The translations under genes and the position numbers were made by a program. 29,795 nt of DNA from VFBF01 sp964530695 (GTDB lineage: Bacteria; Pseudomonadota; Alphaproteobacteria; Caulobacterales; Aquidulcibacteraceae): the NCBI GenBank assembly GCA_964530695.1, contig CAZGYQ010000038.1, positions 1 to 29,795 on the forward strand. The letters are read 5' to 3'. Of the stretch, positions 8,096 through 15,573 are shown piece after piece. Every line of letters starts with the position of its first letter. Position 1 is the first letter of the stretch. The notes beneath the pieces were generated by a model, which did not search any database, was not told the origin of the DNA, and saw nothing but the letters and a program-made list of their open reading frames with translations.

Positions 8096-9835
8096 ATGAC
8101 GTCCGACGGGCATCTCCCGCCGAATTTTCCCGCCATGTCCGTGGCGCAGGCGCACGCCCTGATCACGCAGCCGGGCGCGATGTTCGAGGTCGACGAGATC
8201 GACATCCGCGGCGTGCGCACGAAGATCTGGAAGAACGCGCCGCCGACGCTCGCGGACGTCTTCGCGCTCGGCGCGCCGCACGCGGCGAAAACCTACATCG
8301 TCCACGAAGGAGAACGCGTGACGTTCGACGCGCACCGTCGGGCGGTGGCGGCGTTCGCGGCGCGTCTGCGCGCCGAAGGCGTCGTGAAGGGCGATCGCGT
8401 GGCGATCATCATGCGCAACCTGCCGGAATGGTCGGCGGCGTTCTGGGCGGCCGCGCTCGTCGGCGCCATCGTCACGCCGCTGAACGCGTGGTGGACAGGT
8501 CCCGAACTTGAATACGGCCTCACGGACTCCGGCGCGAAGATCGCCATTCTCGATCACGAACGCTGGGAACGCGTGCGCGAGCATGTCGATGCCTGTCCGG
8601 CGCTGAAGCGCTGCTTCGTGTCACGCGCCGGCGAGGAGATCGCCGACCCGCGCGTGACGAGCCTTGAGAGCGTGATCGGCGCGCCCGACGCCTGGGCGCA
8701 GCTGCCCGACGCGCAGCCGGAAATCGCGCCGCTGGCGCCCGACGACGACGCCACGATCTTCTACACCTCGGGCACGACCGGGAAGCCCAAGGGCGCGATC
8801 ATCACCCATCGCAACATCATCTCGAACTTCTTCAACGGGCTTTCCGCCGGCGCGCGCGCCTTCCTGCGCCGCGGCGAGCAGCCCCCGGCGCCCGATCCGA
8901 ACGCGCCGCAGCGCTGTGTACTGCTGAGCGTGCCGTTCTTCCACGCCACGGGCTGTTTCGCGGTGATGATCCCGGCGATGTATGCTGGCCTGAAAATCGT
9001 TCTGCAGCGCAAGTGGGACGCCGAAGCCGCGCTAGGCCTCATCGAGCGCGAGAAGGTCAACCAGATCGGCGGCGTGCCGACCATCGCCTGGCAAGTGATC
9101 GAGCATCCACGCGCGGGCGAGTTTGATCTCTCGTCGATCGAAAGCGTCTCGTACGGCGGCGCGCCATCGGCGCCGGAACTGGTGAAGCGCATCAAGGAAC
9201 GATTTCCGAATGCGCAGCCTGGCCAGGGCTGGGGCATGACGGAAACGTCGGCGACCGCCACTTCCAACTCGGCGGAAGACTACATCATGCGCCCGTCAAG
9301 TTGCGGCGTGCCGAGCGCCACGGGACAGGTGCGCATCGTCGGCGACGGCGACAGGGACCTGCCGGTCGGCGAGGTCGGCGAACTCTGGTACAAGGGGCCG
9401 ATCGTCGTGCGCGGCTACTGGCAAAAACCGGAAGCGACCGCCGAGACCTTCGTCGACGGCTGGGTGAAGACAGGCGATCTCGCGCGCGTGGACGAAGAGG
9501 GCTTTGTGTTCATCGTCGATCGCGCGAAGGACATGCTCATCCGCGGCGGTGAGAACATCTACTGCGTGGAAGTGGAGAACGCGCTCTACGATCACCCTGC
9601 GGTGATGGACGCGGCGGTCATCGGCATTCCGCATCTCACGCTGGGCGAGGAGCCCGGCGCCGTCGTGCACCTGAAGCCCGGCGCCGAAGCGAGCGAAGCC
9701 GAATTGCGCCACCACGTCGCCCAGAAGCTCGCGGCGTTCAAGGTGCCGATCAAGGTGGTGTTCTGGCCGGAAACGTTGCCACGCAACGCCAACGGAAAGA
9801 TCATCAAGCGTGACCTGAAAGGCGTGTTTTCATGA
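8096..9835 (+). CDS. Acyl-CoA synthetase (AMP-forming), long-chain type
   Basis: The 579-residue adenylate-forming enzyme activates a carboxylic acid to acyl-AMP and then acyl-CoA. Motif A3, IFYTSGTTGKPKGAIITHRN, is at about residues 221-240. The A5 equivalent is GQGWGMTETSA, A7 is KTGDLARVDEEGFVFIVDR, and A10 is PRNANGKIIKRDL near the C terminus with the catalytic Lys. GGGAGGA lies 5 bases upstream of the ATG. It is the first gene of a three-gene operon whose last member is an enoyl-CoA hydratase, which suggests beta-oxidation or uptake of a fatty or aromatic acid. The chain length cannot be read from sequence. The last 4 bases overlap the MliC-like gene (ATGA). Confidence 0.93.
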   Translation: MTSDGHLPPNFPAMSVAQAHALITQPGAMFEVDEIDIRGVRTKIWKNAPPTLADVFALGAPHAAKTYIVHEGERVTFDAHRRAVAAFAARLRAEGVVKGDRVAIIMRNLPEWSAAFWAAALVGAIVTPLNAWWTGPELEYGLTDSGAKIAILDHERWERVREHVDACPALKRCFVSRAGEEIADPRVTSLESVIGAPDAWAQLPDAQPEIAPLAPDDDATIFYTSGTTGKPKGAIITHRNIISNFFNGLSAGARAFLRRGEQPPAPDPNAPQRCVLLSVPFFHATGCFAVMIPAMYAGLKIVLQRKWDAEAALGLIEREKVNQIGGVPTIAWQVIEHPRAGEFDLSSIESVSYGGAPSAPELVKRIKERFPNAQPGQGWGMTETSATATSNSAEDYIMRPSSCGVPSATGQVRIVGDGDRDLPVGEVGELWYKGPIVVRGYWQKPEATAETFVDGWVKTGDLARVDEEGFVFIVDRAKDMLIRGGENIYCVEVENALYDHPAVMDAAVIGIPHLTLGEEPGAVVHLKPGAEASEAELRHHVAQKLAAFKVPIKVVFWPETLPRNANGKIIKRDLKGVFS

Positions 9836-10188
9836 TCAGACGCATCGTCCTCGCCGCAGCCCTGGTCGCGATGCTTTGCGCCTGCAAGCCGCCCGAACCC
9901 GCGAACAAGGACGAGACGCCCGCCGTTGCGCCCGACGCTTCCGGCGCGATGGTGCTCAACTGGACGTGCGAGAATGGCGACGCGTTCCGCATGACGATCC
10001 TTGAGGATCGCGCCGACTTCCTGTTCAAGGATGGCATCACCGCGACGATGGCGCCGGCGATCTCGGCGTCGGGTAATCTCTTCAAGGCCGCGAACGGGAC
10101 TGACCTGTTTCACACCAAGGGCGACGAAGGCTTCCTGCAGTTCGGCGGCAAGGAAACGAACTGCACGACGCCGGACTTGGAGGGCTGA
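9832..10188 (+). CDS. MliC-like lipoprotein (possible C-type lysozyme inhibitor)
   Basis: This 118-residue lipoprotein has a signal ending in LCAC (lipidated Cys at about residue 18), then a short Pro/Ala linker. The core LNWTCENGDAFRMTI, followed by SASGNLFKAANGTDLFHTKG, DEGFLQFGG and a second Cys, resembles the beta-barrel of MliC/PliC lysozyme inhibitors (PF09864), with the two Cys spaced to form one disulfide. It starts by a 4-base overlap with the ligase stop and is followed 2 bases later by the hydratase, so it is embedded in a fatty-acid operon. Whether it still inhibits lysozyme is an inference; it could be a divergent relative with another envelope role. Confidence 0.65.
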   Translation: MIRRIVLAAALVAMLCACKPPEPANKDETPAVAPDASGAMVLNWTCENGDAFRMTILEDRADFLFKDGITATMAPAISASGNLFKAANGTDLFHTKGDEGFLQFGGKETNCTTPDLEG

Positions 10189-10190
10189 GC

Positions 10191-10970
10191 ATGCTGGTCA
10201 CCGTCGACAAACGCGCGGGGGGCGTCGCCCTCGTCACGTTCAATCGACCGGAGGCGATGAACGCGCTCTCCAAGGCCATGCGCAAGGAGATCGCCGCGAC
10301 GTTCTCGGCGCTCGACAGCGACCCCGAAGTGCGCGCCATCGTGCTCACCGGCGCGGGCAAGGCCTTCACCGCCGGGCTCGATCTCAAGGAGCTCGGCGCG
10401 GATGCGTCCGCCATGGGCGCCGCGAACGCGTCGGACGCCGAAAGCAATCCCGTCGTCGCCATCGAGAGGTGCGCCAAGCCCGTCATCGGCGCGATCAACG
10501 GCGCGGCCATCACCGGCGGTTTCGAGGTGGCGCTCGCGTGCGACATCCTCATCGCCTCCACGAACGCGAAATTCGCCGACACGCACGCGCGCGTCGGCAT
10601 CATGCCGGGTTGGGGGCTATCGCAAAAGCTGTCCCGAATGCTCGGCATTTCGCGGGCGAAGGAACTCTCGCTCAGCGGCAACTTCCTCGACGCCGAAACC
10701 GCCGAGGCGTGGGGGCTCGTGAACCGCGTGGTGGCGCCGGAACTTCTCGTCGAAGTCGCGCTCAAGCTCGCCGGCGACATCGCAACCGCCGCGCCGGAAA
10801 AGGTGCAGTTCTACAAGCGCCTCATCGACGACGGCTTCGCGGTTCCCTTCGGCGATGCGCTGAAACTGGAGCGTGATCGCTCCAGCGCGGAAAACGCCAA
10901 GGTCACGCCCGATGTCGTCGCGAAGAACCGCGAAGGTGTCATGGCGCGCGGGCGTGAACAGAAGGGCTGA
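10191..10970 (+). CDS. Enoyl-CoA hydratase/isomerase family protein
   Basis: The 259-residue crotonase-fold protein carries the oxyanion-hole motif AFTAGLDLKEL near residue 60 and a second one, NGAAITGGFEVALACD. Glu112 in GGFE matches Glu144 of rat enoyl-CoA hydratase. The place of the second catalytic acid (rat Glu164) is filled by His132 in ADTHARVGIMPGWGLSQ, a pattern shared by a large subfamily. It could therefore be a hydratase with altered chemistry or another crotonase such as an isomerase. GGAGGG lies just before the ATG, which starts 2 bases after the MliC-like stop. It is convergent with the TauD-type gene 10 bases away. Confidence 0.9.
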   Translation: MLVTVDKRAGGVALVTFNRPEAMNALSKAMRKEIAATFSALDSDPEVRAIVLTGAGKAFTAGLDLKELGADASAMGAANASDAESNPVVAIERCAKPVIGAINGAAITGGFEVALACDILIASTNAKFADTHARVGIMPGWGLSQKLSRMLGISRAKELSLSGNFLDAETAEAWGLVNRVVAPELLVEVALKLAGDIATAAPEKVQFYKRLIDDGFAVPFGDALKLERDRSSAENAKVTPDVVAKNREGVMARGREQKG

Positions 10971-10980
10971 TCCCGGACGC

Positions 10981-11832
10981 TCAGGGCCGGTAGAACGGCC
11001 TGTCCCCGGCGATAGTCACGCGCTCCATGACGCGCACGGCGGGGAAGTAGTCCGACGCGGCGTAGTGCTGGCAGGCGCGGTTGTCCCAGAAGGCCAGCGA
11101 CCCCGGCGCCCAGCGGAAGCGGCACTGGTATTCCGGGATGGCCGCCTGCGCGTAGAGATGGGCGAGCAGATCGTCGCTTTCCTTTCGCGTGAGCCCCTTG
11201 ATGTGGCTCGTGAAGCCGGTGTTGACGAAGATCAGCGGCCGGCCGGTCTCGGGGTGCGTACGCACCACGGGATGTTCCATCGGCGGAAATTTCGCGTGCA
11301 GGTCTTCGGCGCTCTTTTTCAGGCGACCGGCGAACACGCGCGCGATGTCGTGGACGGCGGTGAGGCCGGTCACGAAGCGTTTCAATTCCGGGCTCAGGTT
11401 CTCGAACGCCGCGTACATGTCGCTGAACAGGGTGTCGCCGCCGACGGGCGGCAGCTCGATCGCGCGCAGGATCGAGCCCAGCGACGGCGCCTCGCGCCAG
11501 GTGACGTCGGAGTGCCAGTTGTTCTCCACGCCCCGGCTGTTGGGTCCGTGCGCGATGCGCAGGACCTCGCGGTCTTCCTGATCGGCAGGCGTGGCGGGAT
11601 GGATTTCAAGCTCGCCGAAGCGACGGGCGAAATCGATGTGCTGGCGGCGCGTGAGGGTCTGGTCGCGGAAGAACACGACCTTGAACTCCAGCAGCGCGCG
11701 CCGCACCTCGCCGATCTGCGCATCGCTCAGCGGTCCGCCGAGATCGATGCCGATGAGTTCGGCTCCGATCGTCGGCGAGAGCGGGCGCGGTTCGAACGCC
11801 GTGTAACTTTCCGGTTTGACGGCGATGGTCAT
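10981..11832 (-). CDS. TauD/TfdA-family Fe(II)/2-oxoglutarate dioxygenase
   Basis: The 283-residue protein has the full TauD pattern. Iron ligands are His107 and Asp109 in NWHSDVTW and His256 in QHYAASDY; the 2-oxoglutarate-binding Arg is Arg267 or Arg271 in RVMERVTIAG. The N-terminal IGAELIGIDLGGPLSD and VVFFRDQ, and WAPGSLAFWDNRACQHYA near the C terminus, are also typical. Such enzymes hydroxylate taurine, phenoxyacetates, alkyl sulfates or similar compounds; the substrate is not readable. It lies 15 bases downstream of the amidase gene on the same strand and is probably in one operon with it, so both may act on one nitrogen- or sulfur-containing compound. Confidence 0.93.
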   Translation of the reverse strand: MTIAVKPESYTAFEPRPLSPTIGAELIGIDLGGPLSDAQIGEVRRALLEFKVVFFRDQTLTRRQHIDFARRFGELEIHPATPADQEDREVLRIAHGPNSRGVENNWHSDVTWREAPSLGSILRAIELPPVGGDTLFSDMYAAFENLSPELKRFVTGLTAVHDIARVFAGRLKKSAEDLHAKFPPMEHPVVRTHPETGRPLIFVNTGFTSHIKGLTRKESDDLLAHLYAQAAIPEYQCRFRWAPGSLAFWDNRACQHYAASDYFPAVRVMERVTIAGDRPFYRP

Positions 11833-11847
11833 GGCCGTTTGCGCCTC

Positions 11848-13344
11848 CTATGCGTGCACGCCCGGCTTGCGACCGCTCCACGGCAAGGCCTGTTCGAGCT
11901 GGTAGGCGAGCTCGACGAGCGTCTGTTCGTCGCCGCCCTTGGCCGCAAAGTGCGCGCCGATGGGCAGTCCCGTCGACGACATGCCAAGCGGCAGCGAAAT
12001 CGCTGGTGCGCCGACGGCGTTGATCAGCGGCGTGTAGGCCACGTAGTCCTGGATGGTCAGGAACTTCTCGAACGGCAGCGTCGGCGCGAATTCCCCGATG
12101 GGCGCAGGCGGCTTGGCGAGCACCGGCGTCAGCAGCACGTCAATGCGGGGGAACATGCCTTCGTAGCTTCGCTGGGTGCGCTGCAGGGTCGCGACCGCGC
12201 GCGCCATCCCGACGGGGCCGGCTTTTTCCGCGAGGTCCGCGAGGCCGAGGGACAAGGGCTCCAGCAGCTGCTCAAGCGCCACGCCCGGCGCCATTTTCTT
12301 CACCTGTTCGCGAATATCGAGCGCCATGCCGGCCCAGTAGAGCGTGAACGCGTCCGAGAACGCAGCGCCGTCGATCGGCGCCTTGAACTCGCGCACCTCG
12401 TGGCCAAGATGCGTCAGGGTCGCGGCGACCTTGGCGATCTCGGCGGCGACCTCCGCGTCCGGATCCTTGCCAAGGAATGTCTTGATCTGCAGGCCGATCT
12501 TCAGTTTGCGCGTCGAGGCGCCGGCGATCATGCCGACCGGCTCGAAGACCTTGTCGTCGCCGGTGCGCTGCGTGCTGTAGAGCCACGCGACGGTGTCGCG
12601 CACGGAGTGGGAAACACACCCGTTCACAGAGATTGGCACCGGACCCTGATCGCGCTCGTCGGTGATGTGGCGCCCGCGCGAGGGCTTGAGGCCGACGAGG
12701 CCGCAGCATGACGCGGGAATGCGGATCGATCCGCCGCCGTCGCTCGCGTGCGCGATCGGCACGACGCCAGCCGCGACCGCCGCCGCGGACCCGCCCGAGG
12801 AGCCGCCGGACGAGTGCTTAGTGTTCCAGGGATTGAGCGTGGCGCCTGTGAGCAGGGGCTCGGTCGTGGCGGTGAAGCCGAACTCCGGCGTCGTCGACTT
12901 GCCGATCGGCACGACGCCGGAGGCCATGATGGAATTCGTGTAGGGCGTCTGCGCGGCGGCAGGCGGCGCCGTCGCAAAGGCGCGAGAGCCGAATTTCGTC
13001 GGGAAGCCGGTGACGTCGTTCAGGTCCTTGATCAACGTCGGCACGCCCGCGAACATGCCCGTCTGCGGTTTCGCGGCGGCCTCGCGCGCGTGCGCGAACA
13101 TGTCGGTGACCATGAAATTGAGCTGCGGCTGAATCTTTTCCGCGCGCGCGATGGCGGATTCGACCGCCTCCAGCGCCGTGAACTCCTTGTTGCGGATCTT
13201 CTCGGCGACGCCGACCGCATCGAGATTGCCCAGCACGTCCCCGCGCGGGACGGGTTTGTCCGGCGCGCAGGCGGCGATCGCAGCTGTCACGCCGACGGCT
13301 GCGGCGCCTTCCATCAGGCGGCGCCGGGAAATGTCCATGCTCAT
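11848..13344 (-). CDS. Amidase-signature hydrolase with Tat-type lipoprotein signal
   Basis: The ATG at 13344 is preferred because GGAGG lies 8 bases upstream and a clear export signal follows: SRRRLMEG twin arginines, a hydrophobic stretch, and AIAAC with Cys26 as a possible lipidation site. The frame is open further upstream to 13386, but that part lacks support. The 498-residue product has the amidase-signature triad Lys106 (VPTLIKDLND), Ser182 in SSGGSSGGSAAA and Ser206 in SDGGGSIRIPAS. It should hydrolyse amide or ester bonds outside the cytoplasm. A second Met (13338) is also possible. Substrate is unknown. It precedes the dioxygenase and probably shares a promoter in the 82 bases before tlyA. 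Confidence 0.92.
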   Translation of the reverse strand: MSMDISRRRLMEGAAAVGVTAAIAACAPDKPVPRGDVLGNLDAVGVAEKIRNKEFTALEAVESAIARAEKIQPQLNFMVTDMFAHAREAAAKPQTGMFAGVPTLIKDLNDVTGFPTKFGSRAFATAPPAAAQTPYTNSIMASGVVPIGKSTTPEFGFTATTEPLLTGATLNPWNTKHSSGGSSGGSAAAVAAGVVPIAHASDGGGSIRIPASCCGLVGLKPSRGRHITDERDQGPVPISVNGCVSHSVRDTVAWLYSTQRTGDDKVFEPVGMIAGASTRKLKIGLQIKTFLGKDPDAEVAAEIAKVAATLTHLGHEVREFKAPIDGAAFSDAFTLYWAGMALDIREQVKKMAPGVALEQLLEPLSLGLADLAEKAGPVGMARAVATLQRTQRSYEGMFPRIDVLLTPVLAKPPAPIGEFAPTLPFEKFLTIQDYVAYTPLINAVGAPAISLPLGMSSTGLPIGAHFAAKGGDEQTLVELAYQLEQALPWSGRKPGVHA

Positions 13345-13426
13345 CTCTTCATCCTCCCCGTCCCATATGCTCGGGATCAGGCGCACAGCCTTGCGCTCCT
13401 GCGGCCGCCGCGCAAGAGGAATGCGG

Positions 13427-14173
13427 ATGGGCCGGATGCGCGCGGATCAATTGCTGGTGGCGAAGGGGCTCGCCGAGAGCCGCGCCCGGGCGCAGGCCGC
13501 CATCGAGGCGGGCGGCGTGACCGCGAACGGGGCACTGGTCCTGAAGGCCTCGCAGGCGATTGACGAAGATGCGATCCTCACGTTCGAGGCGCCGCATCCG
13601 TGGGTGTCGCGCGCCGGGGTGAAGCTCGATGCGGCACTCGTGCGCTTTGGCGTTTCGGTGAAGGGCTGTGAGTGCCTTGACGTCGGCGCGTCGACCGGCG
13701 GCTTCACGCAGGTGCTGCTCGCGCGCGGCGCGGTGCGCGTGGCGGCGGTGGATGTCGGGCGTGACCAACTGCACCACACGCTGCGCGACGATCCTCGCGT
13801 GCAGGTGATGGAAGGCGTCGACGCGCGCGCGCTGACGGCGGAGATGCTCGGCTTCGCGCCGTCGCGCATCGTCTGCGACGCGAGTTTCATCGGGCTCGCC
13901 AAGGTGCTGCCGGCTCCTCTTTCAGTCGCGGCGCCGGGCGCCGAACTCGTCGCGCTGGTGAAACCGCAGTACGAAATCGGACCCGGCCGTGGCGGCGCGC
14001 TGCTGAAACGCGAAGCGGCGCGGCTGGTGGCGGAGGAGGTTGCCCGCGCGCTCGATGGCCTCGCGGGCTTCTCCGTAAGGAGCCTCGTCGACAGCGACAT
14101 CCGTGGCGGCGACGGCGCGCCCGAGTTCGTGCTGCACGCGGTACGAGCAATTGTCGCGGAACAATTGAAATGA
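13427..14173 (+). CDS. tlyA: TlyA-family 2'-O-methyltransferase (rRNA) / hemolysin-type
   Basis: This start is chosen because AGAGGA (13415-13420) is 6 bases upstream; ATGs at 13421 and 13436 are alternatives. The 248-residue product begins with an S4-like RNA-binding domain (RADQLLVAKGLAESRARAQA). Next comes the linker HPWVSRAGVKLDAAL and a FtsJ-like Rossmann domain with the SAM motif CLDVGASTGGFTQVLL. The catalytic tetrad of TlyA/RrmJ enzymes is present as Lys66, Asp151, Lys179 (ALVKPQYEIG) and Glu233. The known role of TlyA is ribose methylation of cytidines in 16S and 23S rRNA, though some homologues were first described as hemolysins. It is divergent from the amidase and overlaps the next gene by 4 bases. 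Confidence 0.93.
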   Translation: MGRMRADQLLVAKGLAESRARAQAAIEAGGVTANGALVLKASQAIDEDAILTFEAPHPWVSRAGVKLDAALVRFGVSVKGCECLDVGASTGGFTQVLLARGAVRVAAVDVGRDQLHHTLRDDPRVQVMEGVDARALTAEMLGFAPSRIVCDASFIGLAKVLPAPLSVAAPGAELVALVKPQYEIGPGRGGALLKREAARLVAEEVARALDGLAGFSVRSLVDSDIRGGDGAPEFVLHAVRAIVAEQLK

Positions 14174-14826
14174 CAAACTCGTTCGAGATCGACGATCCCA
14201 GGCCAATCGCTGAAAGCGCAAAGTACACATATTTTCTGCCGGAGCCCGAGGCCCTTGCGGCAATTGGCGTTGGTGATCTCGTACAGTTCATCTTCCGAGC
14301 CACTCTTCGGAGCGAAAAGTGGGACGCGGAGCGCAAGTGGGTGCGCGTGGAATTCGTCGACGGGAATTGGCTGGAGGGCGTGCTGGAATCGCAACCGGAC
14401 GATATGCCGGAACTGCAAAAGGGCTGCACGGTCCGCGCACCACGCTCGCACGCAATTAACGTGGTGTTCAGCGACCCAACGACTTGGAAGCGCCTTAACC
14501 CAACTCCGCGTCGAGAGTATTGGGAGCGATGCCTGGTGGACAGCGCCGTGCTCTATGAAGGTCTCCCGGTCCACTACCTCTGGAGAGAGCCGGCGGACAT
14601 GCTCCGGGACGGAGACAAATTCCCTGACAGCGGCTGGAGAATTCGGGGAGACATGCGCGGCGCGACAGATGCGGAGATCGATGCACGCAAGGTCTCTTAT
14701 GTCGCGATCGGCGCGGTCCTCAATCGTGATGACAGTTGGTTGCATCTCGTAGATGAACCTGAGGGCGAGGCGTTCGAGAAGAATTTTGAGAAGGGGTTGT
14801 TCCAGCGACTTGATCGCAACGCGTGA
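14170..14826 (+). CDS. DUF2314/DUF2185-type immunity-like protein
   Basis: The 218-residue protein is read from the ATG that overlaps the tlyA stop (ATGA). The middle (WVRVEFVDGNWLEGVLESQP, then KGCTVRAPRSHAINVVF) resembles DUF2314. The C-terminal half (VHYLWREPADMLRDGDKFPD, then SGWRIRGDM and VLNRDDSWLHLVDEPEGEAF) resembles DUF2185 domains, which are listed among polymorphic-toxin immunity proteins. There is no toxin gene beside it. Base composition is visibly less GC-rich than tlyA, suggesting later acquisition into the operon. The family assignment is from pattern memory, so the exact domain names need a profile search. It is followed by a terminator for the opposite strand. Confidence 0.7.
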   Translation: MTNSFEIDDPRPIAESAKYTYFLPEPEALAAIGVGDLVQFIFRATLRSEKWDAERKWVRVEFVDGNWLEGVLESQPDDMPELQKGCTVRAPRSHAINVVFSDPTTWKRLNPTPRREYWERCLVDSAVLYEGLPVHYLWREPADMLRDGDKFPDSGWRIRGDMRGATDAEIDARKVSYVAIGAVLNRDDSWLHLVDEPEGEAFEKNFEKGLFQRLDRNA

Positions 14827-14839
14827 CTGCCTCGAAAAA

Positions 14840-14861
14840 GGCCCCGGCTTTCGCCGGGGCC
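14840..14861 (-). terminator. Intrinsic terminator of the glycine-zipper gene
   Basis: The arms GGCCCCGGC (14840-14848) and GCCGGGGCC (14853-14861) form a perfect 9-bp stem. On the minus strand the loop reads GAAA and the stem is followed by TTTTT, a textbook rho-independent terminator. It lies 36 bases after the stop of the minus-strand gene at 14898. It also sits just past the plus-strand immunity-like gene, but lacks a T-run in that direction. Confidence 0.85.
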
Positions 14862-14897
14862 CGATCAGTCAGTGTGGGGAGGGGTAGGGCGTCGCGG

Positions 14898-15491
14898 TTA
14901 TTGCGGGCGCCAGACGCCGTCGCGGCCACGGCACATGTAGACGCTCTCGCGGATCTCACGGCCTTCGGGGTCACGGGTCGTCACCGAGCCCCAGCGGCAC
15001 GAGTCGGCGGACTGGTAGCCGCCGCCGGAGGTCTGGTAGCCGCGACCGCTGTCGGGACCGCCGGCCAGCGGGTAGTCGCCGCGTCGGGGTTCATAGGCCG
15101 GCTCGTAGGCCGGGGCCGCGCCGTAAGGTTGGGGCTGGCCATAGGCCTGCTGCTGCTGGCGCTGGGCTGCGGGCGAGCACCGCCCGGTGCTGCGGCCGAT
15201 CATGGCGCCCGTGGCGGCGCCGGCGACGCCGCCAAGGGCGGAGCCTTCCGTCTGGGCGTTGCGGGCCGCCAGGTTGTTGCCCAGCACCGCGCCGACAGCC
15301 GCCCCGATGGCGCCGCCGATCATCATGCGGTTCTGGCGCACCTGTGCGCAGTAGGCGTCAGGGTTCACCCCGTTCTGGCCCCCATAGTAGCCGGGGTTCG
15401 AATTGGAGTAGGACTGGGCGGAAGCGGGAACGGCTGTCGCGGCCAGAGCCGCCGACATCGCCGAAAGAGCGACAAGAGCTCGAACGCGCAT
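14898..15491 (-). CDS. Exported glycine-zipper (2TM) protein
   Basis: The 197-residue product has a signal peptide (MRVRALVALSAMSAALAATAVPASA) and then a Tyr/Asn/Gly-rich segment. At residues about 58-105 it has a glycine-zipper pair, MIGGAIGAAVGAVLGNNLA and LGGVAGAATGAMIG. This pattern belongs to the Rick_17kDa/glycine-zipper 2TM outer-envelope family. A Gln/Pro/Tyr-rich low-complexity region and a C-terminal Cys-containing domain (DSCRWGSVTTRDPEGRE, VYMCRGRDGVW) follow, the two Cys probably bridging. It is likely an envelope or surface protein of unknown role. Its ATG overlaps the first in-frame ATG of the divergent methyltransferase frame. It is monocistronic with its own terminator. Confidence 0.85.
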   Translation of the reverse strand: MRVRALVALSAMSAALAATAVPASAQSYSNSNPGYYGGQNGVNPDAYCAQVRQNRMMIGGAIGAAVGAVLGNNLAARNAQTEGSALGGVAGAATGAMIGRSTGRCSPAAQRQQQQAYGQPQPYGAAPAYEPAYEPRRGDYPLAGGPDSGRGYQTSGGGYQSADSCRWGSVTTRDPEGREIRESVYMCRGRDGVWRPQ

Positions 15492-15573
15492 GGTGAAATC
15501 TCCTCAGGGGCTTGCCGGAACCGTCTCCGCCAGCCTTCGAGGGACAAGAAAGCAAAGTCTGCCTGAACGCCGC

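Noticed and set aside
10873..12711. Long open frame (612 codons) on the plus strand across the dioxygenase and amidase genes
   Set aside because: It has no family marks and is an Arg/Gly-rich shadow of the GC-rich minus-strand genes, which show full catalytic motifs.
15490..15573. Longer start of the RNA methyltransferase at 15490
   Set aside because: The extra 28 residues do not look like the TRAM family and the ATG overlaps the start codon of the divergent glycine-zipper gene.
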